From Enterobacter wuhouensis (GTDB lineage Bacteria > Pseudomonadota > Gammaproteobacteria > Enterobacterales > Enterobacteriaceae): a stretch of DNA of 64,000 nucleotides. The notes beneath the pieces are model-generated. The model saw nothing but the letters and a program-made list of their open reading frames with translations. It was not told the origin of the DNA and did no database searches. Position 1 is the stretch's first letter. Every line of letters starts with the position of its first letter. Shown one piece after another: positions 20,305 to 28,543 of the stretch. The position numbers and the translations under genes are program-made. The stretch spans positions 186,001-250,000 of the forward strand of contig NZ_SJOO01000001.1 of the NCBI RefSeq assembly GCF_004331265.1, given 5' to 3'.

Positions 20305-20330
20305 CTTGAAAATAGCCACAATACCCATAC
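20305..20330 (+). promoter_or_regulatory. Candidate sigma-32 (heat-shock) promoter of htpX
   Basis: CTTGAAA at 20305-20311 matches the sigma-32 -35 consensus exactly. ACCCATAC at 20323-20330, 11 bases on, fits the CCCCATNT -10 at 5 of 7 defined positions. It lies 52 bases before the htpX start, a heat-shock gene in E. coli. The spacing is at the short end of the accepted range. Confidence 0.6.
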
Positions 20331-20382
20331 GATGTGGGTAATCGCATAGTGCGCTTTGTTAAACTGAGGTTAAAAGAAAATT

Positions 20383-21264
20383 ATGATGCGAATCGCGCTC
20401 TTCCTGCTCACCAACCTTGCGGTGATGGTGGTATTCGGGCTTGTGCTAAGCCTGACGGGAATTCAGTCGAGCAGCGTTCAGGGTCTGTTGATTATGGCGC
20501 TGCTGTTTGGTTTTGGTGGCTCGTTCATTTCACTGCTGATGTCGAAATGGATGGCGCTTAAATCAGTTGGCGGTGAAGTTATTGAACAACCGCGTAACGA
20601 TATGGAACGCTGGCTGATGAATACGGTTGCTCAGCAATCCCAACAGGCCGGGATCGCCATGCCGCAGGTCGCCATTTACCATGCGCCGGACATCAACGCC
20701 TTCGCGACCGGTGCGCGTCGTGACGCGTCTCTGGTTGCCGTCAGCACCGGTCTGCTGCAGAACATGAGCCGTGACGAAGCCGAAGCGGTTATCGCTCACG
20801 AAATCAGCCATATCGCCAATGGTGACATGGTGACCATGACCCTGATCCAGGGCGTGGTGAACACCTTCGTTATCTTCATTTCCCGAATTCTGGCGCAGAT
20901 TGCGGCAGGATTTATGAGCGGTAACCGTGACGAAGGCGAAGAGAGCAACGGTAACCCGCTGATCTACTTCGCGGTGTCGATGGTGCTGGAGCTGGTGTTT
21001 GGTATTCTGGCAAGCATCATCACCATGTGGTTCTCCCGTCACCGTGAATTCCACGCTGACGCGGGCTCTGCGAAACTGGTTGGTCGTGAGAAGATGATCG
21101 CCGCGCTGCAGCGTCTGAAAACCAGCTACGAACCGCAGGAAGCGAGCAGCATGATGGCCTTCTGCATCAACGGTAAGTCGAAATCGCTGAGCGAGCTGTT
21201 CATGTCTCACCCGCCGCTGGATAAACGTATCGAAGCGCTGCGCAGTGGGGAATACCTGAAGTAA
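20383..21264 (+). CDS. htpX: Membrane protease HtpX (M48 zinc metallopeptidase)
   Basis: A 293-residue inner-membrane protein. Two N-terminal membrane helices ([35 protein letters not shown]) precede the cytoplasmic zinc site HEISH ([14 protein letters not shown]). Two more hydrophobic stretches (about 155-225) are followed by the third ligand region FHADAGSA. HtpX degrades misfolded membrane proteins together with FtsH and is under heat-shock and Cpx control. A sigma-32-like promoter lies upstream. It stands alone between two terminators. Confidence 0.95.
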   Translation: MMRIALFLLTNLAVMVVFGLVLSLTGIQSSSVQGLLIMALLFGFGGSFISLLMSKWMALKSVGGEVIEQPRNDMERWLMNTVAQQSQQAGIAMPQVAIYHAPDINAFATGARRDASLVAVSTGLLQNMSRDEAEAVIAHEISHIANGDMVTMTLIQGVVNTFVIFISRILAQIAAGFMSGNRDEGEESNGNPLIYFAVSMVLELVFGILASIITMWFSRHREFHADAGSAKLVGREKMIAALQRLKTSYEPQEASSMMAFCINGKSKSLSELFMSHPPLDKRIEALRSGEYLK

Positions 21265-21280
21265 CGCTTCAACTGACAGC

Positions 21281-21317
21281 AAGGCCGGGCAGAATAAACG
21301 CTGCCCGGCTTTTTTTT
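21281..21317. terminator. Bidirectional terminator between htpX and yebQ
   Basis: GCCGGGCAG...CTGCCCGGC with a short A-rich loop, followed by eight T. It overlaps the yebQ stop codon (21316-21318) and can end both convergent transcripts. Confidence 0.88.
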
Positions 21318-22689
21318 ATGCCTGCGCGCGGGGCTGGGTGACGCGCAGCCCGCTGACGATCGCGGCGAGGGTTGCGAGCGTTCCCGCAGTCAGGAGCGCA
21401 ACGTGATTGCCGTTTTGCCCCGCGAGGTTAAACATCAGCGCGACAAGTGCAGCACCGGTGCTTTGCCCGAGCAGGCGCGCCGTCCCCAGCATGCCGCTGG
21501 CACCGCCGCTGCGGTTGCGCGGCGCGGAGGTAATGATGGTGTGGTTATTCGGGGACTGGAACAGGCCGAATCCCGCCCCGCACAGCATCATGCGCCAGAT
21601 AATATCCAAATCCGTGGGTGAGGACGGAAGCAATGCCAGTGCAAAAAGCCCGGTCGCCATCACGATCAGCCCCAGTGCCCCCAGCAGTCCAGCATGTACC
21701 CGCTCAATTAAATAGCCTGCCAGCGGGGCCATTACCATCGTCGCCAGCGGCCAGGGCGTTAACAGCAGCCCGGTTTCGACCTCTGAGCGACCTATTACGC
21801 TTTGCAGGAAGAAGGGCAGGGATACCAGCGCCAGCATCTGGGCGCAGAACGAACAGATGGACGTACAAATAGAAAGTGAGAAGAGAGGAATACGCAGTAA
21901 ATCAACGGGTAGCAGCGGCACGGGCAATGAGAGCTGGCGGCGCACAAAGAAGAAGCCAATGACCAGCAGCGCGACAAGCTCAGCCCCGGTAAGCAGAAGA
22001 GACTGGCCCTGCGCAAAGCCGCTCAGGGCGGTAATCAGCAGGCCAAACGTCAGGGCATTCATCACCGCGCTCGGCAGGTCAAAGCGCGGCATCGCGCTTT
22101 TAGAGCCGTTTGCCGGCAAATAGCGAAGAGCAAAGAAGATCGCCGCGATACCCAGCGGAACGTTGATGGCAAACAGCCATTGCCATGACGCAACCGAGAG
22201 AATGGCCGCAGCAATTGTTGGCCCGGCGGCTGAAGAGACGGCCACAATAAAGGAGTTAATCCCCATCCCCCGGCCAAGCTGGCGCTGCGGATAAATTAAG
22301 CGGATCAGCGCAGTGTTGACGCTCATTAGCGCTGCGCCGCCAAATCCTTGCAAAATGCGGGCAACCGTCAGCGTATGCAGTGAGTCTGATAGGGCGCAGA
22401 AAAGCGAGGTTAAGGTAAATACAGCAAGCCCGCACTGGTAGACCCGGCGGTAGCCGAACATGTCGCCCAAAAAAGAGAGGGACAGGAGGGAAACGACAAT
22501 GGCGATCTGGTAAGCATTCACGATCCAGATAGAACTGGCGGGTGAAGCATGCAGGTCGCTGGCGATGGTTGGCAGGGCAACGTTCGCGATAGCGCCGTCC
22601 AGAACGGCCATTGAAATGCCGATAACGATCGTAGCGATAGCGCCGTAACGCTGGGGTAACGGCAGGCCATCGGTAAGGTTTTTTTCCAT
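21316..22689 (-). CDS. yebQ: MFS transporter YebQ (DHA2-type, 14 helices)
   Basis: A 457-residue permease with the drug:H+ antiporter features of the DHA2 family: the first helix GAIATIVIGISMAVLDGAIANVALP, the motif A-like LGDMFGYRRVY, and motif C-like GFGGAALMSVNTALIRLIYPQRQLGRGMG. Fourteen hydrophobic segments can be counted roughly. The substrate is unknown. ATG 22689 gives the same N-terminal length as E. coli YebQ; an in-frame TTG at 22707 is less likely. It is divergent from kdgR. Confidence 0.9.
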   Translation of the reverse strand: MEKNLTDGLPLPQRYGAIATIVIGISMAVLDGAIANVALPTIASDLHASPASSIWIVNAYQIAIVVSLLSLSFLGDMFGYRRVYQCGLAVFTLTSLFCALSDSLHTLTVARILQGFGGAALMSVNTALIRLIYPQRQLGRGMGINSFIVAVSSAAGPTIAAAILSVASWQWLFAINVPLGIAAIFFALRYLPANGSKSAMPRFDLPSAVMNALTFGLLITALSGFAQGQSLLLTGAELVALLVIGFFFVRRQLSLPVPLLPVDLLRIPLFSLSICTSICSFCAQMLALVSLPFFLQSVIGRSEVETGLLLTPWPLATMVMAPLAGYLIERVHAGLLGALGLIVMATGLFALALLPSSPTDLDIIWRMMLCGAGFGLFQSPNNHTIITSAPRNRSGGASGMLGTARLLGQSTGAALVALMFNLAGQNGNHVALLTAGTLATLAAIVSGLRVTQPRAQA

Positions 22690-22867
22690 GCTGGGTGAAA
22701 TGCTCAAGGTGAAATTATTCTCAGGGTAACTATTTTAGCATCGTTAATTCGGTTTTATGTCGCAGATTTGTAACGAAGTAAACGAGGATTGATTGCAGGC
22801 AGCATGGCGGGAAATTATAATAAAAACCGGTTCTGATTTTTATAAAACACTCTCCATGAGGTGATAA

Positions 22868-23659
22868 ATGGCAATTGCAGATTTGGATAAGCAGCCAGAT
22901 TCTGTTTCTTCCGTGCTGAAGGTGTTTGGCATCTTACAGGCGCTCGGGGAAGAGCGTGAAATTGGTATTACAGAGTTATCGCAGCGTGTGATGATGTCAA
23001 AGAGCACCGTTTATCGCTTTTTGCAGACCATGAAGTCGTTGGGCTACGTTGCGCAGGAAGGTGAGTCCGAAAAATACTCTCTGACGTTGAAACTCTTCGA
23101 ATTAGGTGCCCGTGCACTGCAAAACGTCGACCTGATCCGCAGCGCCGATATTCAGATGCGCGAACTTTCTCGCCTGACCAAAGAGACGGTCCACCTGGGC
23201 GCGCTGGATGAAGACAGCATTGTTTACATTCATAAAATTGACTCGATGTATAACCTGCGTATGTATTCGCGCATCGGTCGTCGCAACCCGCTGTACAGCA
23301 CCGCCATTGGTAAGGTTCTGCTGGCATGGCGTGACCGTGAAGAAGTCGAACAGATCCTCGAAGGCGTAGAGTACAAGCGCAGCACCGAGCGCACCATTAC
23401 CAGCACCGAGGAATTGTTAACGGTTCTCGATAAGGTGCGCGAGCAGGGATATGGCGAAGACAACGAAGAGCAGGAAGAAGGCCTTCGCTGCATCGGCGTT
23501 CCCGTGTTCGACCGTTTTGGCGTTGTGATCGCGGGGCTGAGTATTTCATTCCCGACGCTGCGCTTCTCCGAGGAGCGCCTGCACGAGTATGTTGCTATTC
23601 TCCATACCGCCGCGCGTAAAATTTCTGAGCAGATGGGCTACAACGATTATCCGTTCTAA
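22868..23659 (+). CDS. kdgR: IclR-family repressor KdgR
   Basis: A 263-residue regulator with an N-terminal winged helix (about 14-75; ITELSQRVMMSKSTVYRFLQTMKSLGYV) and a C-terminal IclR effector domain with the ligand-site region around LRCIGVPVFDRFGVVIAGLSIS. KdgR represses genes for 2-keto-3-deoxygluconate use, including eda at the left of this window, and is released by KDG. The ATG at 22868 follows TGAGGTGATAA. It is followed by a strong terminator shared with yobH. Confidence 0.95.
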   Translation: MAIADLDKQPDSVSSVLKVFGILQALGEEREIGITELSQRVMMSKSTVYRFLQTMKSLGYVAQEGESEKYSLTLKLFELGARALQNVDLIRSADIQMRELSRLTKETVHLGALDEDSIVYIHKIDSMYNLRMYSRIGRRNPLYSTAIGKVLLAWRDREEVEQILEGVEYKRSTERTITSTEELLTVLDKVREQGYGEDNEEQEEGLRCIGVPVFDRFGVVIAGLSISFPTLRFSEERLHEYVAILHTAARKISEQMGYNDYPF

Positions 23660-23670
23660 ACCCTGTTAAG

Positions 23671-23704
23671 AAAAAAAACGCCGCAATCGTTGCGGCGTTT
23701 TTTG
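23671..23704. terminator. Bidirectional terminator between kdgR and yobH
   Basis: AACGCCGCAA-TCG-TTGCGGCGTT flanked by eight A on the left and six T on the right, serving kdgR and convergent yobH. Confidence 0.92.
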
Positions 23705-23724
23705 TTAATCAGAAACAGTGCCGG

Positions 23725-23964
23725 TCAGCCATTATCTACCACGACGGACGTTTTACGCAGTACCGGGCAGTTGGTTAACCCAATGATGCCGCTATCGGAA
23801 TGCAGGTACTGGGCGGTACTGGTACCTTGTGCGGTCAGATATTTACACTGGATACCTAATCCAGCGGCATTTTCAGTGCTTCCCACAAGCACGCCGTATC
23901 CGGTTAAAAGAAGGCCAATCCAGACGATAGCCAGAGCAAGAATAGTGCGAATAATTAAGCGCAT
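23725..23964 (-). CDS. yobH: YobH, small exported or membrane protein
   Basis: A 79-residue protein with one N-terminal hydrophobic segment (MRLIIRTILALAIVWIGLLLTGYGVLVG), then a short domain with two cysteines (LGIQCKYL and LTNCPVLR) and the conserved end VVVDNG. It matches E. coli YobH in length and sequence. The function is unknown. It is divergent from mgrB, and its position next to kdgR is conserved. Confidence 0.9.
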   Translation of the reverse strand: MRLIIRTILALAIVWIGLLLTGYGVLVGSTENAAGLGIQCKYLTAQGTSTAQYLHSDSGIIGLTNCPVLRKTSVVVDNG

Positions 23965-24124
23965 CAGTGCCTCTTTATCTTTGTTGTCATGCAGATAAGC
24001 GTAAACGGTTTACCCTGTGAAACAAGTGCATGATTCTGAAAAGAGCGTGATGAAGTTACAGTTAGTCCTTGTTTAAGATAACCGTGGTAACCTGGACTCA
24101 TCAGGTCTTAAGACGGAGTGTGGA

Positions 24125-24268
24125 GTGAAAAAAATACGCTGGGTAATTCTGGTTATTGTACTGATAGCATGCGTAGTGCTGTGGACGCAGACTATCAACG
24201 TGATGTGCGACCAGGATGTACAGTTTTTTAGCGGCGTTTGCGCAATTAATAAGTTTATCCCGTGGTAA
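24125..24268 (+). CDS. mgrB: MgrB, small membrane inhibitor of PhoQ
   Basis: A 47-residue protein with a GTG start, as in E. coli. A short basic N-terminus is followed by a single membrane helix (about 6-24) and a periplasmic tail with Cys28 and Cys39, the disulfide pair needed for PhoQ repression, plus Cys16 in the helix; it ends INKFIPW. It gives negative feedback on PhoPQ. All elements are intact. The upstream sequence has a TGTTTA half-site (24069-24074), but I could not see a complete PhoP direct repeat. Confidence 0.95.
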   Translation: MKKIRWVILVIVLIACVVLWTQTINVMCDQDVQFFSGVCAINKFIPW

Positions 24269-24342
24269 CAGCCATTTTTTCTCAATCTGATTTCCTTCCT
24301 TCACGCCAGTGGTAAAATAGACGTTTTTATTGAGGTGGTGAA

Positions 24343-24633
24343 ATGGGTGAGTTAATGAGTTCAGGGCTGCTGAATATGGCATCTCTGGTAATCTCTTTCG
24401 TTGTTCTGATCGTGGGATTAGTGGTCTGGTTTTTCGTTAATCGCGCCAGCTCTCGTACTAACGAACAAATCGAACTTCTGGAAGCATTGCTCGATCAGCA
24501 AAAGCGCCAAACGGCGCTGCTGCGTCGCCTGTGTGAGGCGAACGAGCCGGAAGTGAAAGACGTGCAGAAAGAAAGTGTCGCTGAAGACAAAGACGACGAG
24601 GACGACTTTATCCGTCTGGTGGCAGAGCGTTAA
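24343..24633 (+). CDS. yebO: YebO family small membrane protein
   Basis: A 96-residue protein with one hydrophobic helix (about 13-32, ASLVISFVVLIVGLVVWFFVN), a coiled-coil-like stretch (NEQIELLEALLDQQKRQTALLRRLCEANE) and an acidic tail ending DDFIRLVAER. It corresponds to E. coli YebO, of unknown function. The ATG at 24343 is preceded by TGAGGTGG. It is 74 bases after mgrB, as in E. coli. The next gene starts within 25 bases, so they may be co-transcribed. Confidence 0.9.
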   Translation: MGELMSSGLLNMASLVISFVVLIVGLVVWFFVNRASSRTNEQIELLEALLDQQKRQTALLRRLCEANEPEVKDVQKESVAEDKDDEDDFIRLVAER

Positions 24634-24656
24634 TTTGTCGCGCAGGGGAGGTGGAT

Positions 24657-25646
24657 GTGGTCTGGAAAAATCCCTGGTATAACCCCTCCCTTAAGCACCA
24701 CACGCCAGAGGGCTTTCGTAACACCGATCCGGTAGGGCATGAGGCCGGTGACGTCGAGCGGTGGCGAAAGGCACGAAAGGCCGCAGGCTTGCCTAAACCT
24801 CCGGCAGTTGGTTATGACGAATTCATCCGTCAGTGGTGGCAGCCTGCCGATCTGAATCAACCGTCAGAAGATGGCGTATGGTGGCTGGGTCATGCCAGCG
24901 TCCTGCTGCAAATGGATGGCAATACGCTGCTCATCGATCCCGTCTTTTCCCGTCGCGCGTCCCCGCTTCCATTTTTAGGGCCAAAGCGTAAAACACCACC
25001 CGCACTTTCCATCGAGCAGCTTGAACGACTCGATGCTGTCGTTATTTCCCATAACCATTACGATCATCTGGATGCCGCGACCGTCAATCGGATACTGAAG
25101 CGCTTCCCGGACGTGTCTCTGTTTGTGCCGTTAGGTCTGGCTGACTGGTTTCGCCGACGGGGAGCAAGGCAGATCGTTGAGCTTGACTGGTGGCAGAGTT
25201 TCATCTGGCACGGTATGGCGCTTACCGCCGTACCGGCGCAGCACTGGAGCATGCGTTCGCCGTGGGATCGTAATCGCTCTCTCTGGTGCGGATGGGTCTT
25301 TGAAGGGCGGCAACATCGTTTCTGGTTCAGCGGCGACACGGGCTATACCCCTGAACTGTTACTCATTCCTGAACGTCTTGGTAAAATTGATGCTGCGGCC
25401 TTGCCCGTTGGTGCCTATGCACCAAGATGGTTCATGGCAGTACATCATATGGACCCGCAGTCCGCTGTGGCGCTGTGGCAGCAGCTGGGAAGCCCGCTGG
25501 CTTTTCCTGTCCACTGGGGCGTCTTTGAGCTGGCAGATGAGTCCCTTGACGAGCCTGTTTTGGAGCTGGCGCAGGCGATTGATAATTTAGCGGTAGTTAA
25601 TAATTCATTTAGGATACTGAAAATTGGTGAATATTTATCCTTCTAA
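24657..25646 (+). CDS. MBL-fold metallo-hydrolase (NAPE-PLD/UlaG-like)
   Basis: A ~329-residue metallo-beta-lactamase-fold protein. The metal-binding motif HxHxDH appears as SHNHYDHLD; further ligands are likely in VPAQHWSM, WFSGDTGYTPE and the late FPVHWGVFEL. The NPW / WWLGHASVLLQMDGNTLLIDPVFS start resembles phospholipase D-type members of the family (NAPE-PLD-like, also annotated as L-ascorbate-6-phosphate lactonase-like). The substrate is unknown. GTG 24657 is chosen because GGGGAG ends seven bases before it; GTG 24651 would be too close. No gene with this content is present between yebO and yobF in E. coli K-12. Confidence 0.82.
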   Translation: MVWKNPWYNPSLKHHTPEGFRNTDPVGHEAGDVERWRKARKAAGLPKPPAVGYDEFIRQWWQPADLNQPSEDGVWWLGHASVLLQMDGNTLLIDPVFSRRASPLPFLGPKRKTPPALSIEQLERLDAVVISHNHYDHLDAATVNRILKRFPDVSLFVPLGLADWFRRRGARQIVELDWWQSFIWHGMALTAVPAQHWSMRSPWDRNRSLWCGWVFEGRQHRFWFSGDTGYTPELLLIPERLGKIDAAALPVGAYAPRWFMAVHHMDPQSAVALWQQLGSPLAFPVHWGVFELADESLDEPVLELAQAIDNLAVVNNSFRILKIGEYLSF

Positions 25647-26172
25647 ACGAACCGTAAGTTTCTTGCATATATTGTGTATTTGAACTACTCGCGGATGTTA
25701 TATTTTTATCGAAACGTTTTGCTTGCCTTCTTTTGAGGCAAAGTCATAAAAATTTCATTATTTTGGTGCATAACGCTATTAATTGATTGGCTATTTATAA
25801 TGCAATTTGACGGCCGCCGTTAACAACGAATAGGGTGGGCTTCTTTGCAACTGCGTTACATTGATTTCAGCATAAGTTTTCAGAAAATGTTCTAACTCAA
25901 TCATTATGCTGAGGAAACTTTTCGTCGGCTCTGGACGCTCTGAAGTTATTGAGCTAAGGTAAAAAAGTCTTAGATTACAGCGCTTGCAACAGTAAGGCTG
26001 GGGCTGTGTAGAGGAGTAACGCTGACCATGAGCTTTGCGCATAATTGTGCGGATTGCTACAGGCCAGTGTCTGAATTTGTGCGGCGGATCGAGACACGTT
26101 TAAAAATGGCTTGCCATATTTAACGTTGTATGTGATAACACGTTTTGGGTCAAACGAGGTACAGTTCTGTTT
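25647..26172. other. AT-rich intergenic region upstream of yobF-cspC
   Basis: About 525 bases without a supportable gene. It holds a TTGCCT/AGGCAA inverted repeat (about 25730-25746) and a CTAAG/CTTAG repeat near 25950-25975, neither followed by a T-run. From about 26120 the sequence resembles the E. coli leader of yobF-cspC as I remember it (GTACAGTTCTGTTTATG). An 83-codon ORF on the minus strand (25791-26042) shows no recognisable family or convincing ribosome site. Confidence 0.5.
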
Positions 26173-26304
26173 ATGTGTGGCATTTTCAGTAAAGAAGTCC
26201 TGAGTAAAAACGTTGTCGTTGAATACCGCTTCTCTGCCGAACCTTATATTAGTGCCTCATGCAGTAATGTCTCAGTTTTATCTAGGTCAATGCCTGCGGG
26301 CTAA
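26173..26304 (+). CDS. yobF: YobF (DUF2627), with altered C-terminus
   Basis: A 43-residue product starting [24 protein letters not shown]. The first 37 residues match YobF; E. coli YobF is 47 residues and ends CLRAKKT plus one residue. Here the frame ends in SRSMPAG and a stop at 26302, while codons for CLRAKKTL followed by a stop lie at 26291-26317 in the +1 frame. The DNA therefore looks like a YobF gene with a one-base length change near 26280-26290. YobF is a stress-induced small protein of unknown role, co-transcribed with cspC, whose start lies 25 bases further on. Confidence 0.85.
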   Translation: MCGIFSKEVLSKNVVVEYRFSAEPYISASCSNVSVLSRSMPAG

Positions 26305-26329
26305 GAAAACACTCTAAGGAATTTTGCAA

Positions 26330-26539
26330 ATGGCAAAGATTAAAGGTCAAGTTAAGTGGTTCAACGAGTCTAAAGGTTTTGGTTTCATTACTCCTGCTGA
26401 CGGCAGCAAAGACGTGTTCGTACACTTCTCTGCAATCCAGGGTAACGGCTTCAAAACTCTGGCTGAAGGCCAGAACGTTGAGTTCGAAATTCAGGACGGC
26501 CAGAAAGGCCCAGCTGCAGTTAACGTTACTGCTATCTGA
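26330..26539 (+). CDS. cspC: Cold-shock-family RNA-binding protein CspC
   Basis: A 69-residue single cold-shock domain with RNP1 KGFGFIT and RNP2 VFVHFSAI; it appears identical to E. coli CspC. CspC is constitutive, binds single-stranded RNA, acts as a transcription antiterminator and stabilises rpoS mRNA. TAAGGA lies nine bases before the ATG at 26330; this ribosome site overlaps the out-of-frame yobF tail stop. A terminator follows 46 bases after the stop. Confidence 0.97.
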
Positions 26540-26584
26540 TCGAACCACTGCTGACTGAGGTGCCTTGCACTTCGATCTCAGACA

Positions 26585-26616
26585 TAAAGCCTCGCGTATC
26601 GCGGGGCTTTTTTATT
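26585..26616 (+). terminator. Terminator after cspC
   Basis: AAGCCTCGCG-TAT-CGCGGGGCTT followed by six T: a strong intrinsic terminator (one G-T pair in the stem). Confidence 0.9.
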
Positions 26617-26757
26617 GCCTTATCTTTCAAAATATTACTATTCCCAGCCTTGTTAGTAACTTGTTGCAAAGCTACGAGGTTATTAGCATTGTTTTCTCTC
26701 CGCTACACCGGTTTTTCCCGTTAAATCAGGGCGTTGTTTAACAGTCCTGGGGTTCAG

Positions 26758-28476
26758 GTGAAAAAGAAAATGATAACTGCCGCCGGTAATTTCACCCCGG
26801 CGCGCTTTGCTTTGCTGTGTTTTGCCATTTTTTGTAGTCTGGCATTTTTATTGGGTCGGGTTGCCTGGCTGCAAATCATCAAACCTGACAACCTTGTTAA
26901 ACAAGAAGATATGCGTTCGTTACGCGAGGTCGCAATCGATGCCCCGCGCGGAATGATCGTAGACCGTGAAGGGCGACCGCTGGCGGTAAGCGTGCCCGTC
27001 CGGGCCGTCTGGGCCGATCCTAAAACGGTACTGGCAAAAGGCGGCGTTGGGTTTGACGATCGCTGGCAGGCCCTGGCGAACGCGCTTCATCTTTCGCTCA
27101 GCACGTTGTCATCGCGAATTAACAGTAATCCCCAGGGACGATTCATATACCTCGCCCGCCAGGTCGATCCTTCCCAGGCCCAGTGGATCGATAAGCTTAA
27201 CTTGCCCGGCATTAATTTACGCGATGAGTCGCGCCGCTTCTATCCGGCGGGTCACGTGGCGGCCAATCTGATTGGTTTTACCAATATCGATGGGCAAGGG
27301 ATTGAAGGTGTTGAAAAAAGTTTCAATTCTCAGCTGATGGGCAAGCCCGGCGTCCGGCAGGTGAGGGAAGATCGCTACGGGCGCGTGGTCGAGAACCTGA
27401 CGGAGGTTTCCCCGGTTCCAGCGCATAATATTCAGCTGAGTATTGATGAACGCCTGCAAACCATCACCGAGGATGCGCTTGATAATGCGGTAGCCTGGAA
27501 TAAGGCCGACTCCGGGGCCTCGGTGCTCATCAATATTCAGACGGGCGAAATTCTTGCGATGGCGAGCTATCCGGACTTTAACCCGAATAATCGAGAAGGG
27601 GCGACGTTAAACGATTTTCGCAATCGTGCCATTAGCGATACCTTCGAACCGGGTTCTACCGTTAAACCGCTGGTGCTAATGACGGCGCTTCAGCAGGGGC
27701 TGGTTCAGCCCGATAGCGTGATTGATACCCATCCTTACACGCTCGATGGGCACCGTATACGCGATGTGGGCTATTATCCGGAACTGACGATGACCGGCAT
27801 CCTGCAGAAGTCGAGCGACACGGGCGTCTCCCGCCTGTCGCTTGCCATGCCGATTCAGCACCTTATTGATACCTATCGTAACTTTGGCTTCGGAACCAAT
27901 ACCGGGCTTGGCCTAACGGGTGAAAGCTCCGGGCTGTTACCCCAGCGTAAATTCTGGAGTCAGCTCGACAGGGCGACCTTTGCCTTTGGCTATGGCCTGA
28001 TGGCGACGCCGCTGCAGCTGGCGCATGTTTACGCGACTATCGGTGGCTATGGGCTTGAACGTCCTCTCTCGATCACCCGCATCGACCCGCCGGTGATCGG
28101 CAAGCGGGTCATGCCGGAAGAGATTGCCCACGAGGTCGAGCACATGATGGAAAGCGTGGCGCTGCCGGGCGGGGGAGGAATTAAGGCTGCGGTACGTGAT
28201 TACCGCGTGGCGGTGAAAACCGGCACGGCGAAGAAAATTGATGATAGCGGGAAATATGTTGATAAATACGTCGCCTACACCGCAGGCGTTGCCCCGGCCA
28301 GCGATCCGCGATTCGCGCTGGTGGTGGTGATTAACGATCCGCAAAACGGCGCTTATTACGGTGGCGCCGTTTCCGCACCCGTTTTTAGCGAGATAATGGG
28401 TAATGTACTGCGTCTGGAAAACGTCAAGCCGGATGGCTTACCGGCTGACTCAAGCCACCTTATTGTGATGCGTTAA
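26758..28476 (+). CDS. Second FtsI-type class B penicillin-binding protein (PBP3 paralog)
   Basis: A ~572-residue transpeptidase closely similar to FtsI throughout. It has an N-terminal membrane anchor (FALLCFAIFCSLAFLLGRVAWLQI), the class B pedestal domain (MRSLREVAIDAPRGMIVDREGRPLAVS) and a transpeptidase domain with Ser300 in EPGSTVKPL, SSD at 352-354 and KTG at 487-489. Motif spacing (52 and 187 residues from the Ser) equals that of E. coli FtsI, which has SSN. Salmonella encodes such a paralog (PBP3SAL) at this locus, used for division in acid. GTG 26758 was chosen; ATG 26770, nine bases after AGGTGA, is equally possible. The true ftsI lies in the dcw cluster, outside the window. Confidence 0.9.
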   Translation: MKKKMITAAGNFTPARFALLCFAIFCSLAFLLGRVAWLQIIKPDNLVKQEDMRSLREVAIDAPRGMIVDREGRPLAVSVPVRAVWADPKTVLAKGGVGFDDRWQALANALHLSLSTLSSRINSNPQGRFIYLARQVDPSQAQWIDKLNLPGINLRDESRRFYPAGHVAANLIGFTNIDGQGIEGVEKSFNSQLMGKPGVRQVREDRYGRVVENLTEVSPVPAHNIQLSIDERLQTITEDALDNAVAWNKADSGASVLINIQTGEILAMASYPDFNPNNREGATLNDFRNRAISDTFEPGSTVKPLVLMTALQQGLVQPDSVIDTHPYTLDGHRIRDVGYYPELTMTGILQKSSDTGVSRLSLAMPIQHLIDTYRNFGFGTNTGLGLTGESSGLLPQRKFWSQLDRATFAFGYGLMATPLQLAHVYATIGGYGLERPLSITRIDPPVIGKRVMPEEIAHEVEHMMESVALPGGGGIKAAVRDYRVAVKTGTAKKIDDSGKYVDKYVAYTAGVAPASDPRFALVVVINDPQNGAYYGGAVSAPVFSEIMGNVLRLENVKPDGLPADSSHLIVMR

Positions 28477-28543
28477 CCCTGGCGTTTATAAGCGGGGCGA
28501 ATAGCGGTACACTTCGCCCTTTGGTTTATGCTTCGGAGTTGCC

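Noticed and set aside
24060..24124. PhoP box before mgrB
   Set aside because: Only one TGTTTA half-site is visible; the second half of the direct repeat is not.
25791..26042. 83-codon minus-strand ORF before yobF
   Set aside because: No family resemblance and no good ribosome site; kept only as a note on the gap.
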